NCBI GenBank assembly: GCA_016182905.1
Contig: JACPFR010000024.1
Coordinates: forward strand, 62,001-126,000
Length of the DNA: 64,000 nucleotides
Origin: Elusimicrobiota bacterium
GTDB lineage: Bacteria; Elusimicrobiota; Elusimicrobia; UBA1565; UBA9628
Reading direction: 5' to 3'
Below, one piece after another: positions 46,801 through 53,870 of this stretch. Position 1 is the stretch's first letter, and the number at the start of each line of letters is the position of its first letter. The translations under genes and the position numbers were made by a program. Under the pieces are notes generated by a model, which had not been told where the DNA came from, searched no databases, and saw only the letters and a list, made by a program, of their open reading frames with translations.

Positions 46801-47213
46801 CGAGCGAGGCCGTCAAGGACGGCTACTACGTCACCGGCGACATCGCCCGCATCGACGAAGACGGCTTCGTGACCCTGACCGACCGGCTCTCGCGCTTCTC
46901 CAAGGTGGCCGGGGAGATGGTGCCGCACGTCAAGGTCGAGGAGAGCCTGCACGAGGCGCACGGCGTCCTCGACATGACCTTCGTCGTGGCCGGCGTCCCC
47001 GACGACAAGCGCGGCGAGCGTCTCGTCGTCCTTTATAAAGCCGAGCTCGACGTCGAGGCCGTCCTGAAAAAACTCGCCGACGTCGGCCTGCCCAAGCTCT
47101 GGCTGCCCGACAAGGGCAACTTCCATAAGGTCGAGCAGTTCCCGCTCCTCGGCTCGGGCAAGCTCGACATGCAGGCCCTCAAGGCCGAAGCTCGGCGCCG
47201 AGAAGGGCTATAA
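43821..47213 (+). CDS. LplT-PlsC-acyl-ACP-synthetase fusion (Aas-like)
   Basis: This 1130-residue protein has three parts. Residues 1 to ~400 form an MFS lysophospholipid flippase ('AQATSAFNDNAFKTFVILLT'). Residues ~415-610 form a PlsC acyltransferase ('VANHVSFIDAILIAM' for H-x4-D, 'FAEGEISRHGQM'). Residues ~630-1130 form an AMP-binding acyl-ACP/CoA synthetase ('MFTSGSTGTPKGVMLTHANI', 'LEGYGATELSPVAS', 'YVTGDIARIDEDGFVTLTDR'). Together they would import, reacylate and so recycle lysophosphatidylethanolamine. ATG at 43821 overlaps the M48 stop. A segment at about 45,430-46,140 has clearly lower GC than its neighbours. Confidence 0.92.
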   Translation: MRRGVSSRGFLAFLAAQATSAFNDNAFKTFVILLTVAADPDGAPALIAAASAAFIVPFLLFSTLAGDAADRWPKARLVALFKALEVALLLLAVPALAARSVPALLVLVFLMGVHSAFFGPVKFAILPELVEDGELSNANGLVQMTSFGAIILGTTAAAELVMRLRDRPGLAAALLAAVALAGFLGSLLIPASAPARPGAALSLDPFSSTAANLRHLASLPNVNLAIYAAAFFWFVGALFQLNLLVYGTRLMGLSEAACGRFQVMLALGIGAGSFIAGRLSRGRVELGLVPAGALGLVLFGADLGFAYHSPNRVIFDLLMAGLSAGFYAVPLQAFIQQRSPADERGRVVATGNFLCFAAILVASAALWALDAKFRLDPAQVFLVAAAMSAVIAYELLKRLPDFFLRLLFLPLTRCIYSIRTVGQDNVPIDGPVLLVANHVSFIDAILIAMANQRLVRFLMLRAFYDLPVAGWFFKAMGCIPVSSGDGPKALVASFKRAREYMMSGEAVCIFAEGEISRHGQMQRFKRGFESMVHGVEVPIVPVHLDQVWGSIFSFSGGKIVFKWPRRIPYRVTVSFGKPMSASSSAFEVRQAILALGAEAFTHRLQDSPPLPLAFSRQAKAKPFALSMADSSGTRLNAIQALTGAYLIGRSISVNVAEGDENIGVYLPPSASAALVNAGLLLHGKVAINLNYTASKEVVDACVNKAGIRTIVSSRKFSEKTGWEPDGKKIYVEDLMPSLSAFTKAVHALIFLLIPSFLLERSFFAKARGSLDRLATVMFTSGSTGTPKGVMLTHANILANLEAVAQVIQFGPDDRMLGVLPFFHSFGFTVTLWMPLRLGMGTVYHYNPLDARRIGELASDFKVTCLLGTPTFLLAWMRRVEPEKFKTLRRVVVGAEKLRAEVAKAFEEKYGLTPLEGYGATELSPVASANIPDIAWPGIHQTGTKLGTVGQPLPGVFMKVVDPDTGKELGADQPGLLLVKGPNVMKGYLGDEAKTSEAVKDGYYVTGDIARIDEDGFVTLTDRLSRFSKVAGEMVPHVKVEESLHEAHGVLDMTFVVAGVPDDKRGERLVVLYKAELDVEAVLKKLADVGLPKLWLPDKGNFHKVEQFPLLGSGKLDMQALKAEARRREGL

Positions 47214-47223
47214 TCCCCGCACG

Positions 47224-48726
47224 ATGCTGATGCTCCTGGTCGCCGCCCTGATCGCCGCGAACGCCCTGTTCGTGCTGATGGAGTTCGCGCTGGTGCGGGT
47301 GCGCCCGGCGCGCGTCGAGGTGCTCGCGCGCAAGGGCGGGCGCCGCGCGCTCGCGGTGCAGGCCGCGCTGAACCGCCTCGACGACTACCTCGCCGCCTGC
47401 CAGGTCGGCATCACGATCCTCTCGCTCACCTTGGGCTGGGTCGGCGAGCCGGCGATCGCGCGCGCGGTCGAGGGGGCTCTGGGCGGCCTGACCCTGATCC
47501 TGCCGCCGATGGTCTTCCACGGCGCGGTCTTCGCGGTGTCCCTCGCCATCCTGTCCTGGCTGCACATCGTTCTGGGCGAGCTCATCCCGCGGACCATCGG
47601 CATCCAGTTCGCCGAGACCGTGGTCCTGTGGGGCATACTGCCCCTGACGGGCTTCAAGGCCTTTCTGCGCTGGCCAGTGCGCTTCCTGTCGGCGTCCTCG
47701 CGCGGCATCCTGCACGTGTTCCGGGTCAAGCCGGCGTCAGAGGCCGACCATTCCGTCACCGTCGACGAGATGCGCGTGCTGCTCGGCGAGACGCAGGAGC
47801 GCGGCGCGATGCCTCTCGAGCGGCTGCTGCTGCTCGAGAACCTCTTCGACTTCGGCTCGTCCAAGGTCTCCGACGCGATGCGCCCGCGCGAGCGCATCGC
47901 CTACCTGTCGCTGGCCCGGACCTGGGCCGAGAACCTGGCGGTCATCCGCGACAAGCGCTACTCGCGCTACCCGTTGTGCGAGACCGGCCTCGACTCGGCG
48001 ATCGGCTTCGTGCACATCAAGGACCTCCTCCTGACCGAGACCGGCGCGGAGCCCGACCTCAAGGCGCTGCGCCGCGACCTGTACGAGGTGTCCGACGGGG
48101 AGCTCCTGGAAAAGCTGCTCAAGACCATGCCCGACAAGGGCGTGCACCTCGCCGTCGCCCGCGACGGCCTCAACCGCATCATGGGCCTGCTCACGCTCGA
48201 GGACATCCTGGAGGAGCTCGTCGGCGAGGTCCGCGACGAGTTCGAGAAGACGACGGGCTGGATGGCGGGGGAGTTCTTCTCGCGCGCGGCCGTGGACGCG
48301 AACCTGCCCACGACGGAGCGCCGGGAGACGATCCGCCACCTGATGGACAAGATGAAGGCCGCCAACCCCGAGCTCGACGCCGAGGCGGCCTTCGCCGCGG
48401 TGTGGGACCGCGAGCTCAAGTTCGCCAGCGCCGTCGGCCGCGGCGTCCTCGTGCCGCACGCCCGGCTGCCCGGCTTGACGACGCCGTTGATCGCGGTGGG
48501 CCGCTTCGCCAAGGCCCCGGCCCTTCCCACCCCCGACGGCGCCCCGCTGCGCCTCGTGTTCCTCATCCTGACCCCGCTCGAGACGCCCACGCTGCAGCTC
48601 AAAGTCCTTCAGCGCATCGCGTCCTTGATCACCAACGAGACCTTGCGGCGCAAGATCCTCCGGGCGAAGTCCGACGAGTCCCTGCTCAACCTCCTGCGCA
48701 CCGCCGACACCCTCCTCGCCACTTGA
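47224..48726 (+). CDS. CorB/CNNM-type transporter with C-terminal PTS EIIA-like domain
   Basis: The 500-residue protein starts with a DUF21/CNNM membrane domain (residues 1 to ~165, 'ALNRLDDYLAACQVGITILS', 'VLGELIPRTIGIQFAETVVL'). A CBS pair follows (~200-320, 'GFVHIKDLLLTE', 'RIMGLLTLEDILEELVGEVR'). The C-terminal ~155 residues resemble a type-2 PTS EIIA/EIINtr domain: 'SAVGRGVLVPHARLPGLTTP' with the phosphoryl-type His near 411, and 'LRLVFLILTPLETPTLQLKV'. CorB/CNNM proteins move Mg2+ or similar ions. The usual CorC-HlyC domain is replaced. A TATAAT element ends nine bases before the ATG. Confidence 0.82.
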   Translation: MLMLLVAALIAANALFVLMEFALVRVRPARVEVLARKGGRRALAVQAALNRLDDYLAACQVGITILSLTLGWVGEPAIARAVEGALGGLTLILPPMVFHGAVFAVSLAILSWLHIVLGELIPRTIGIQFAETVVLWGILPLTGFKAFLRWPVRFLSASSRGILHVFRVKPASEADHSVTVDEMRVLLGETQERGAMPLERLLLLENLFDFGSSKVSDAMRPRERIAYLSLARTWAENLAVIRDKRYSRYPLCETGLDSAIGFVHIKDLLLTETGAEPDLKALRRDLYEVSDGELLEKLLKTMPDKGVHLAVARDGLNRIMGLLTLEDILEELVGEVRDEFEKTTGWMAGEFFSRAAVDANLPTTERRETIRHLMDKMKAANPELDAEAAFAAVWDRELKFASAVGRGVLVPHARLPGLTTPLIAVGRFAKAPALPTPDGAPLRLVFLILTPLETPTLQLKVLQRIASLITNETLRRKILRAKSDESLLNLLRTADTLLAT

Positions 48727-48728
48727 GT

Positions 48729-48804
48729 GGTGCCAGGCCTCCCATTATCCCATTACTCTCCAAGCAGTACGGAGGAGTAATGGGATAATGGGAGGCCTGG
48801 CACC
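48729..48804. repeat. 76-nt palindromic element, copy 2
   Basis: Two perfect 30-base arms (48729-48758 and 48775-48804) begin GGTGCCAGGCCTCCCATTAT and enclose a 16-base loop unlike that of copy 1. It starts two bases after the CNNM-EIIA stop codon. Confidence 0.95.
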
Positions 48805-48824
48805 AAGCGCCCCCGTCTAAGATG

Positions 48825-48830
48825 TATTAT
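48825..48830 (+). promoter_or_regulatory. -10 element of the hemE operon
   Basis: TATTAT ends six bases before the ATG at 48837, the same distance as at other promoters here. No good -35 is visible. It argues against the earlier in-frame ATG at 48822. Confidence 0.6.
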
Positions 48831-48836
48831 GTAGGC

Positions 48837-49865
48837 ATGATAAGCGAAAAACTGCGATTTTTGCGGGCTTGCCGCTCCCAGGCCGTCGACGCGACCCCGG
48901 TCTGGTTCATGCGTCAAGCGGGACGCTACATGGCCGAGTACCGGGAGTTGCGCAAGACGCACTCGATACTCGCTCTGGCCAAGACGCCGGAGCTCGCCTG
49001 CAAGGTGACGCTTCAGCCCGTGCGCGCTTTGCCCATCGACGCCGCCATCCTTTTCGCCGACATCCTTCTGATCCTGGAGCCCATGGGGTTGAAGCTGCGC
49101 TTCGCTCCCGGACCGACGATCTCCAATCCCGTGCGCACCGAGGCCGACATCAAGCGCCTGAAGGTCAAGGACGCCGCGGCCGAGCTCGACTGCGTTTTCT
49201 CGGCGGTCAAGCTGATCCGCCGCGAGACCGAGGGCAAGGTGGCGTTGATCGGCTTCGCCGGCGCGCCGTTCACCGTCGCCAGCTACATGATCGAGGGCGG
49301 CCACTCCGACCACTACAAGCTCACCAAGGCGATGATGACCGACCGGCCGGACCTGTGGGACGCGCTGATGCGCAAGGTCCGGACCGTCACCGTCGAGTAT
49401 CTCGAGGCCCAAATCAAGGCCGGCGCCCAGGCCGTGCAGCTCTTCGACTCCTGGATCGGCGTGCTGTCGCCCGACCAGTACCGCCGCCACGTGCGGCCGC
49501 ACTCGAAGTGGATCCTCGACCGCCTGGAGAAGTCCGGCGTGCCGGTCATCTCCTTCGGCACCGACACCAACGGCTTCCTCGAGGACTTCGCCTCGGCCGG
49601 CGGCTCGGTGATCGGCGTGGACTGGCGCATCGACATGGACGTCGCGCGCCGCCGCGTCGGCAAGAAGGCCGTGCAGGGCAACCTCGACCCGATCCTGCTG
49701 TTCTCCGGCAAAAAGGCCCTGCGGGCCGCGGTCAAGGACATCATCGACCGCAACGGCGGACGCAAAGGGCACATCTTCAACCTGGGCCACGGCATCCTGC
49801 CGACGACGCCGGTCGACACCGTCAAGATGGTCGCGGACTGGGTCCACGAGTTCAGCCGGACATGA
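48837..49865 (+). CDS. hemE: Uroporphyrinogen decarboxylase
   Basis: The 342-residue enzyme has 'TPVWFMRQAGRYMAEYRELR' (substrate-binding RQAGRY), 'DAAILFADILLILEPMGLKL' with the key Asp, 'GFAGAPFTVASYMIEGG' and 'FNLGHGILPTTPVDTVKMVA'. It removes four carboxyl groups from uroporphyrinogen III to give coproporphyrinogen III. ATG at 48837 (MISEKLRFLRACRS) is chosen from the -10 spacing and family length. It is the first gene of a six-gene coupled operon. Confidence 0.97.
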   Translation: MISEKLRFLRACRSQAVDATPVWFMRQAGRYMAEYRELRKTHSILALAKTPELACKVTLQPVRALPIDAAILFADILLILEPMGLKLRFAPGPTISNPVRTEADIKRLKVKDAAAELDCVFSAVKLIRRETEGKVALIGFAGAPFTVASYMIEGGHSDHYKLTKAMMTDRPDLWDALMRKVRTVTVEYLEAQIKAGAQAVQLFDSWIGVLSPDQYRRHVRPHSKWILDRLEKSGVPVISFGTDTNGFLEDFASAGGSVIGVDWRIDMDVARRRVGKKAVQGNLDPILLFSGKKALRAAVKDIIDRNGGRKGHIFNLGHGILPTTPVDTVKMVADWVHEFSRT

Positions 49866-51304
49866 GACCCGGAAGACCGGCGCCGACGAAGCGCGTCGTC
49901 GTCCTCGGCGGCGGCATCGCCGGCCTTGTCGCGGCCTACGAGCTCTCGAAGAAGGGCCCGTCGGTCGAGGTCACCTTGCTCGAGGCCTCGCCGGTCCTCG
50001 GCGGCAAGATCCGCACGGAGACGATCGACGGCCAGATCTTCGAGATCGGGCCGGACAGCTTCCTCACCACCAAGCCGGAGATGCTCGAGCTCGTGCGCGA
50101 GCTCGGCCTGGAGGGCGAGCTGACCGGCACCGGGCCCGACGCCGGCTTCGACATCCTCGTCGGCGGCCGCTTCGTCCCGATGCCCGCGGGCATGAACCTC
50201 ATCGCGCCGACGCGGCTGCTCCCGTTCGCGTTCAGCTCCCTGTTCACTCCGGCCGCGAAGCTGCACATGGCCCTCGAGCCGCTGCGGCCCGCGCGCAAGG
50301 ACGGGGCCGACGAGTCGCTCGCCGACTTCACGCGCCGCCGCCTCGGCCCGGAGGCCCTCGAGCGCCTCGTCGGCCCGATGCTCGCCGGCATCTACGCCGG
50401 CGACCCCGAGCGCATGAGCGTCAGGAGCACGTTCCCGCAGCTGCTCGACATGGAGAAGAAGGGCGGGCTCGTGAAATCGATGTGGCTCGGGTGGCTCGGC
50501 ACGAAGCGGGCCCCGCGCAAGGACGGGCTCACGACGTTCGTGACGCTTAAGGGCGGCCTGTCGAAGGTCGTCGAGGCGCTGAAGAGCCGCCTGCCCCCGG
50601 GCAGCGTCCGCGTCGACTGTCCGGCGCAGGCCGTGCGCCGCAGGGACGGGCATTGGGAGGTCGTCACGCCCAACGCCGTGTTCGAGGCCGACGCGGTGAT
50701 CTCCGCCCTGCCCGCCTCCGCGCTCGCCGACGTCATCGAGGGCCTCGACCCCGAGCTGTCGATGCGCCTGCGCGAGATCCCGTTCTCGTCCACCGCGACC
50801 TCGGTGCTGATCTACGACGACAAGGACGTGCCGGTCCGGCCCAAGGGCTTCGGCTTCCTCGCCCCCAAGGGCGAAGGGCTGATCGTGACGGCGGGCACGT
50901 ATTCCTCGGCGAAATTCCCCGGCCGCGCGGTCCCGGGCAGGACCACGGTCCGCGCCTTCATCGGCGGGGCCGGGCGGGAGGGCGACGCCGAGAGCGCGAT
51001 CACCCGGCTCGAGTCGCGCGTGCGCGCCGATATCGACAAGGTCCTCGGCCTGAAGGGCGCCGCGCCGCTGGCGCAGAAGACGACGCGCTGGATCAAGGCC
51101 AATCCGCAGTACGAGGTCGGCCACGCGCGCCGCCTCGACCGCATCAGCTCCTGCCTGAGGAGCCACCAGGGGCTGATCCTCGCCGGGGCCTCGTTCAACG
51201 GCGTGGGTCTGCCCGACGGCGTGAAGTCGGGACGCCGCGCGGCCGAACTCGTTCTCGCCGGTTCACGGAGGAGTCATGACGCCGCTCGACCAGGACTTGC
51301 TTAG
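49862..51304 (+). CDS. hemG: Protoporphyrinogen/coproporphyrinogen oxidase (HemY type)
   Basis: ATG at 49862 overlaps the hemE stop. The 480-residue flavoprotein has the FAD motif 'VVVLGGGIAGLVAAYELSKK', 'VTLLEASPVLGGKIRTETID', 'FEIGPDSFLTTKPEMLELVR', 'PMLAGIYAGDPERMSVRSTF' and the C-terminal 'LILAGASFNGVGLPDGVKSG'. This oxygen-dependent enzyme oxidises protoporphyrinogen IX or coproporphyrinogen III late in haem synthesis. It is often named hemY or hemG. Its end overlaps the mgtC start by 29 bases. Confidence 0.93.
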   Translation: MRPGRPAPTKRVVVLGGGIAGLVAAYELSKKGPSVEVTLLEASPVLGGKIRTETIDGQIFEIGPDSFLTTKPEMLELVRELGLEGELTGTGPDAGFDILVGGRFVPMPAGMNLIAPTRLLPFAFSSLFTPAAKLHMALEPLRPARKDGADESLADFTRRRLGPEALERLVGPMLAGIYAGDPERMSVRSTFPQLLDMEKKGGLVKSMWLGWLGTKRAPRKDGLTTFVTLKGGLSKVVEALKSRLPPGSVRVDCPAQAVRRRDGHWEVVTPNAVFEADAVISALPASALADVIEGLDPELSMRLREIPFSSTATSVLIYDDKDVPVRPKGFGFLAPKGEGLIVTAGTYSSAKFPGRAVPGRTTVRAFIGGAGREGDAESAITRLESRVRADIDKVLGLKGAAPLAQKTTRWIKANPQYEVGHARRLDRISSCLRSHQGLILAGASFNGVGLPDGVKSGRRAAELVLAGSRRSHDAARPGLA

Positions 51305-51917
51305 TCTTTTCATCGCGCTGGCGCTCGGCGCCTTCATCGGCCTCGAGCGCGAGCTCAGCGACAAGGCCGCCGGCCTGCGCACCAACATCCTGATCTGCGT
51401 GGGCTCGTGCCTGTTCGCGATCCTCTCGCGCCATCTCGCGTTCACCGCGGGGAGCGACACGACGCGCATCGCCGCGCAGATCGTCTCCGGCATCGGCTTC
51501 CTCGGCGCGGGCGCGATCATGCGCGACGGCGAGCAGGTCACGGGCCTGACCACGGCGGCGACGATCTGGGTCGTCGCCGCGATCGGCGTCACCGTCGGCT
51601 ACGGCTTCTACTCCCTGGCGGCGGCGACCGCCGTGATGACCTTGATCGTGCAGGGCGTGTTCCCGCATCTCGACACCCTGATCGACGAGCTGCGCCAGCG
51701 CCACACCTTCAAGATCACCTCGAACCTCGACGACGAGGGCCTCGAGCAGATCAAGACCATATTCCGGAACTCCGACGTGAAGGTCCTGCGCCGCAAGCTG
51801 ATGAAGCGGGCGAACCTGTACTACAGCGAGTGGTACGTCGCCGGCCCGCGTCTCGAGCAGAAGAACGTCGTGCGCCTGCTCCTCGACAACAAGCACGTCC
51901 GGGAGCTCACCTACTGA
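51276..51917 (+). CDS. MgtC/SapB family membrane protein
   Basis: The 213-residue protein has the MgtC hydrophobic domain: 'LFIALALGAFIGLERELSDK', 'AAGLRTNILICVGSCLFAIL', 'RIAAQIVSGIGFLGAGAIMR', 'GLTTAATIWVVAAIGVTVGY'. A small ACT-like soluble C-terminus follows. Family members modulate Mg2+ homeostasis and ATP synthase. A GGAGG lies upstream, inside hemG. It is translationally coupled on both sides. Confidence 0.9.
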   Translation: MTPLDQDLLSLFIALALGAFIGLERELSDKAAGLRTNILICVGSCLFAILSRHLAFTAGSDTTRIAAQIVSGIGFLGAGAIMRDGEQVTGLTTAATIWVVAAIGVTVGYGFYSLAAATAVMTLIVQGVFPHLDTLIDELRQRHTFKITSNLDDEGLEQIKTIFRNSDVKVLRRKLMKRANLYYSEWYVAGPRLEQKNVVRLLLDNKHVRELTY

Positions 51918-52957
51918 TGGACGCGGCCAAGGTCCACGCGGCCCTGACGGACCTCGGCCTGCCCAAGTTCCGTTGGGAGCAGGTGCGGCAGGCCGTCTTC
52001 GGCCGGGCCGTCTCCTCCTACGAGGAGATCTCGGTGCTGCCCGCGCAGGCGCGCAAGGACCTCGCCGAGAAGGCCCCGCTGATGAGCGTGCGCGAGCGCC
52101 GCGTCGACGTCTCCGGCGACGGCCGCGCGCACAAGGCCCTGCTCGACCTCGCGGACGGCAGCGTCGTCGAGACCGTTCTGCTGCGGCCGAGCGAGACGCG
52201 CTGGACCACCTGCATCTCCTCCCAGGTCGGCTGCGCGGTGGCCTGCACCTTCTGCGCGACGGGGCTCATGGGGCTCAAGCGGAGCCTCACGCCGGAGGAG
52301 ATCACCGACCAGGTCCTGTTCTGGCGCCAGTACATGGCCAAAAAGAACCTTCCCGGACGGCTCGACAACGTCGTCTACATGGGCATGGGCGAGCCTTTCG
52401 CCTGCTACGAGCAGGTCTCGGCGAGCCTGAAGGCGCTGCTCGACCAGAGGCAGTTCGGCATCGGCGCGCGCCACATCTCCGTCTCCACCTCCGGCGTCGC
52501 GCCCAAGATCGCTCTGTTCGGCCGCGATTTCCCGCAGGTCAACCTCGCGATCTCCCTGCACGCCGCGACCGACGAGCTGCGCACGCGCCTGGTGCCGATG
52601 AACAAGGCCTTCGACCTGGCCGCGCTCGCCGCGGCGCTCAAGGAGTACATCGGCTCGACGAACCGCAAGATCTTTTTCGAGTACGTGCTGCTCAAGGGCG
52701 AGAACGACCGCCCCCAGGACGCCGACGCCCTGGTGAAGTGGCTCGACGGCGTCGGCCCCAAGGAGCTGCTCCACGTCAATCTGATCGTGTTCAACCAGAC
52801 CGACACGGCGCACAAGCCGACCGACGAGAGCGACGCGCGCGAGTTCCAGGCGCGCCTGCTCGCGGGCGGCTACAAGTCCACGGTCCGTCAGAACCTCGGG
52901 CGCGACATCGACGGCGCCTGCGGACAGCTGGTGGTATTGGAGAAGAAGGCCAAATGA
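51917..52957 (+). CDS. rlmN: 23S rRNA/tRNA adenine-C2 methyltransferase RlmN
   Basis: This 346-residue radical-SAM enzyme has the cluster motif 'GCAVACTFCATGLMGLKRSL' (C-x3-C-x2-C near 105-112) and 'NVVYMGMGEPFACYEQV'. It has 'HISVSTSGVAPKI', 'VNLAISLHAATDELRTRLVP', and the C-terminal Cys in 'LGRDIDGACGQL' near 334 that forms the methyl-transfer thiyl/cross-link partner. It methylates A2503 of 23S rRNA and A37 of some tRNAs. The ATG overlaps the mgtC stop by one base. Confidence 0.95.
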   Translation: MDAAKVHAALTDLGLPKFRWEQVRQAVFGRAVSSYEEISVLPAQARKDLAEKAPLMSVRERRVDVSGDGRAHKALLDLADGSVVETVLLRPSETRWTTCISSQVGCAVACTFCATGLMGLKRSLTPEEITDQVLFWRQYMAKKNLPGRLDNVVYMGMGEPFACYEQVSASLKALLDQRQFGIGARHISVSTSGVAPKIALFGRDFPQVNLAISLHAATDELRTRLVPMNKAFDLAALAAALKEYIGSTNRKIFFEYVLLKGENDRPQDADALVKWLDGVGPKELLHVNLIVFNQTDTAHKPTDESDAREFQARLLAGGYKSTVRQNLGRDIDGACGQLVVLEKKAK

Positions 52958-53436
52958 GCGACGACTATCGAAAAGATCAGCCCCCGCGCGATATCCGCGA
53001 TCGCCCGTCCCGCGCGCGCTACGACAAGATCAAGTCGACCCTCGACCTCAAGTGGCGGCGCCGCGCCCTGCAGAGCGAGCGCATGACGCGCGAGCTCGCC
53101 GACGCGCTGTGGGACGCCTTCGAGAACCCGTGGACGTGGTGCGGCTTCTGGCTGCTCCAGCCCGACGGCAAGGCCTTCCAGCCCGGCCCCGCCCGCCCCG
53201 AGCCCGCGCCCGCGGCGGTTCCCGCCGAGGGCGCCATCGCCGAGGCCCTGCGCTCCGGCGACGCCAAGCCCGGCTCGACGACGATCTTCGTGCCGGTCTT
53301 CGACAAGAACATGCGCGTGTGGGCCGTGTTCGAGGCGCGCTCCTCCGCCGCGTTCGACGACATGGACGCGCGCTGGATCGAGCGCCTTTTCAAGCCCTTC
53401 CAGACGATCGAGAAGCTGCCGCCGCAGGCGCCCTGA
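52954..53436 (+). CDS. GAF-like domain protein
   Basis: This 160-residue protein has a basic N-terminus ('PPRDIRDRPSRARYDKIKST'), then 'NPWTWCGFWLLQPDGKAFQP' and 'STTIFVPVFDKNMRVWAVFE', 'ARSSAAFDDMDARWIERLFK', which resembles a small GAF domain. The ligand is unknown. ATG at 52954 overlaps the rlmN stop. Confidence 0.65.
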   Translation: MSDDYRKDQPPRDIRDRPSRARYDKIKSTLDLKWRRRALQSERMTRELADALWDAFENPWTWCGFWLLQPDGKAFQPGPARPEPAPAAVPAEGAIAEALRSGDAKPGSTTIFVPVFDKNMRVWAVFEARSSAAFDDMDARWIERLFKPFQTIEKLPPQAP

Positions 53437-53440
53437 CCGG

Positions 53441-53860
53441 ATGGACCGTCTTCCCGGCGCGGAGCACGAGTACCCGTTCCAGATCCTGGAGCGGCACCTC
53501 GACGGCTTCGGCCACGTCAACAACGCGGCCTACCTCGAGATCTTCGAGGAGGCGAGGTGGGACCTGATCACGCGCGGCGGCTTCGGGCTCGAGCAGGTCC
53601 GCGAGCGCATGATCGGGCCGGTCGTGCTCGCCGTCGACATGCGCTTCCACCGCGAGGCGGTCAACCGCGAGAGGGTCGTCATCAAGACGCGCTGCGTCGA
53701 GTACCGCGGCAAGGTCGGGCGCCTCGAGCAGGTGATGGAGCGCGCCGACGGCCTGCCGTCGTGCACCGCCGTGTTCACGTTCGGGCTCTTCGACCTGCGC
53801 ACGCGCCGCCTGCTGCGGCCGACGCCGGAGTGGCTGAAGGCCGTCGGCATCGCGCCTTAA
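53441..53860 (+). CDS. YbgC/FadM-type acyl-CoA thioesterase
   Basis: The 139-residue hot-dog-fold protein has 'ERHLDGFGHVNNAAYLEIFE', the 4HBT signature with D..GHVN...Y, and 'WDLITRGGFG'. It also has 'LAVDMRFHREAVNRERVVIK' and 'TAVFTFGLFDLRTRRLL'. It hydrolyses acyl-CoA or acyl-ACP thioesters. It is the last gene of the hemE operon, four bases after the GAF-like gene. Confidence 0.88.
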   Translation: MDRLPGAEHEYPFQILERHLDGFGHVNNAAYLEIFEEARWDLITRGGFGLEQVRERMIGPVVLAVDMRFHREAVNRERVVIKTRCVEYRGKVGRLEQVMERADGLPSCTAVFTFGLFDLRTRRLLRPTPEWLKAVGIAP

Positions 53861-53870
53861 GCGTCGCGGC

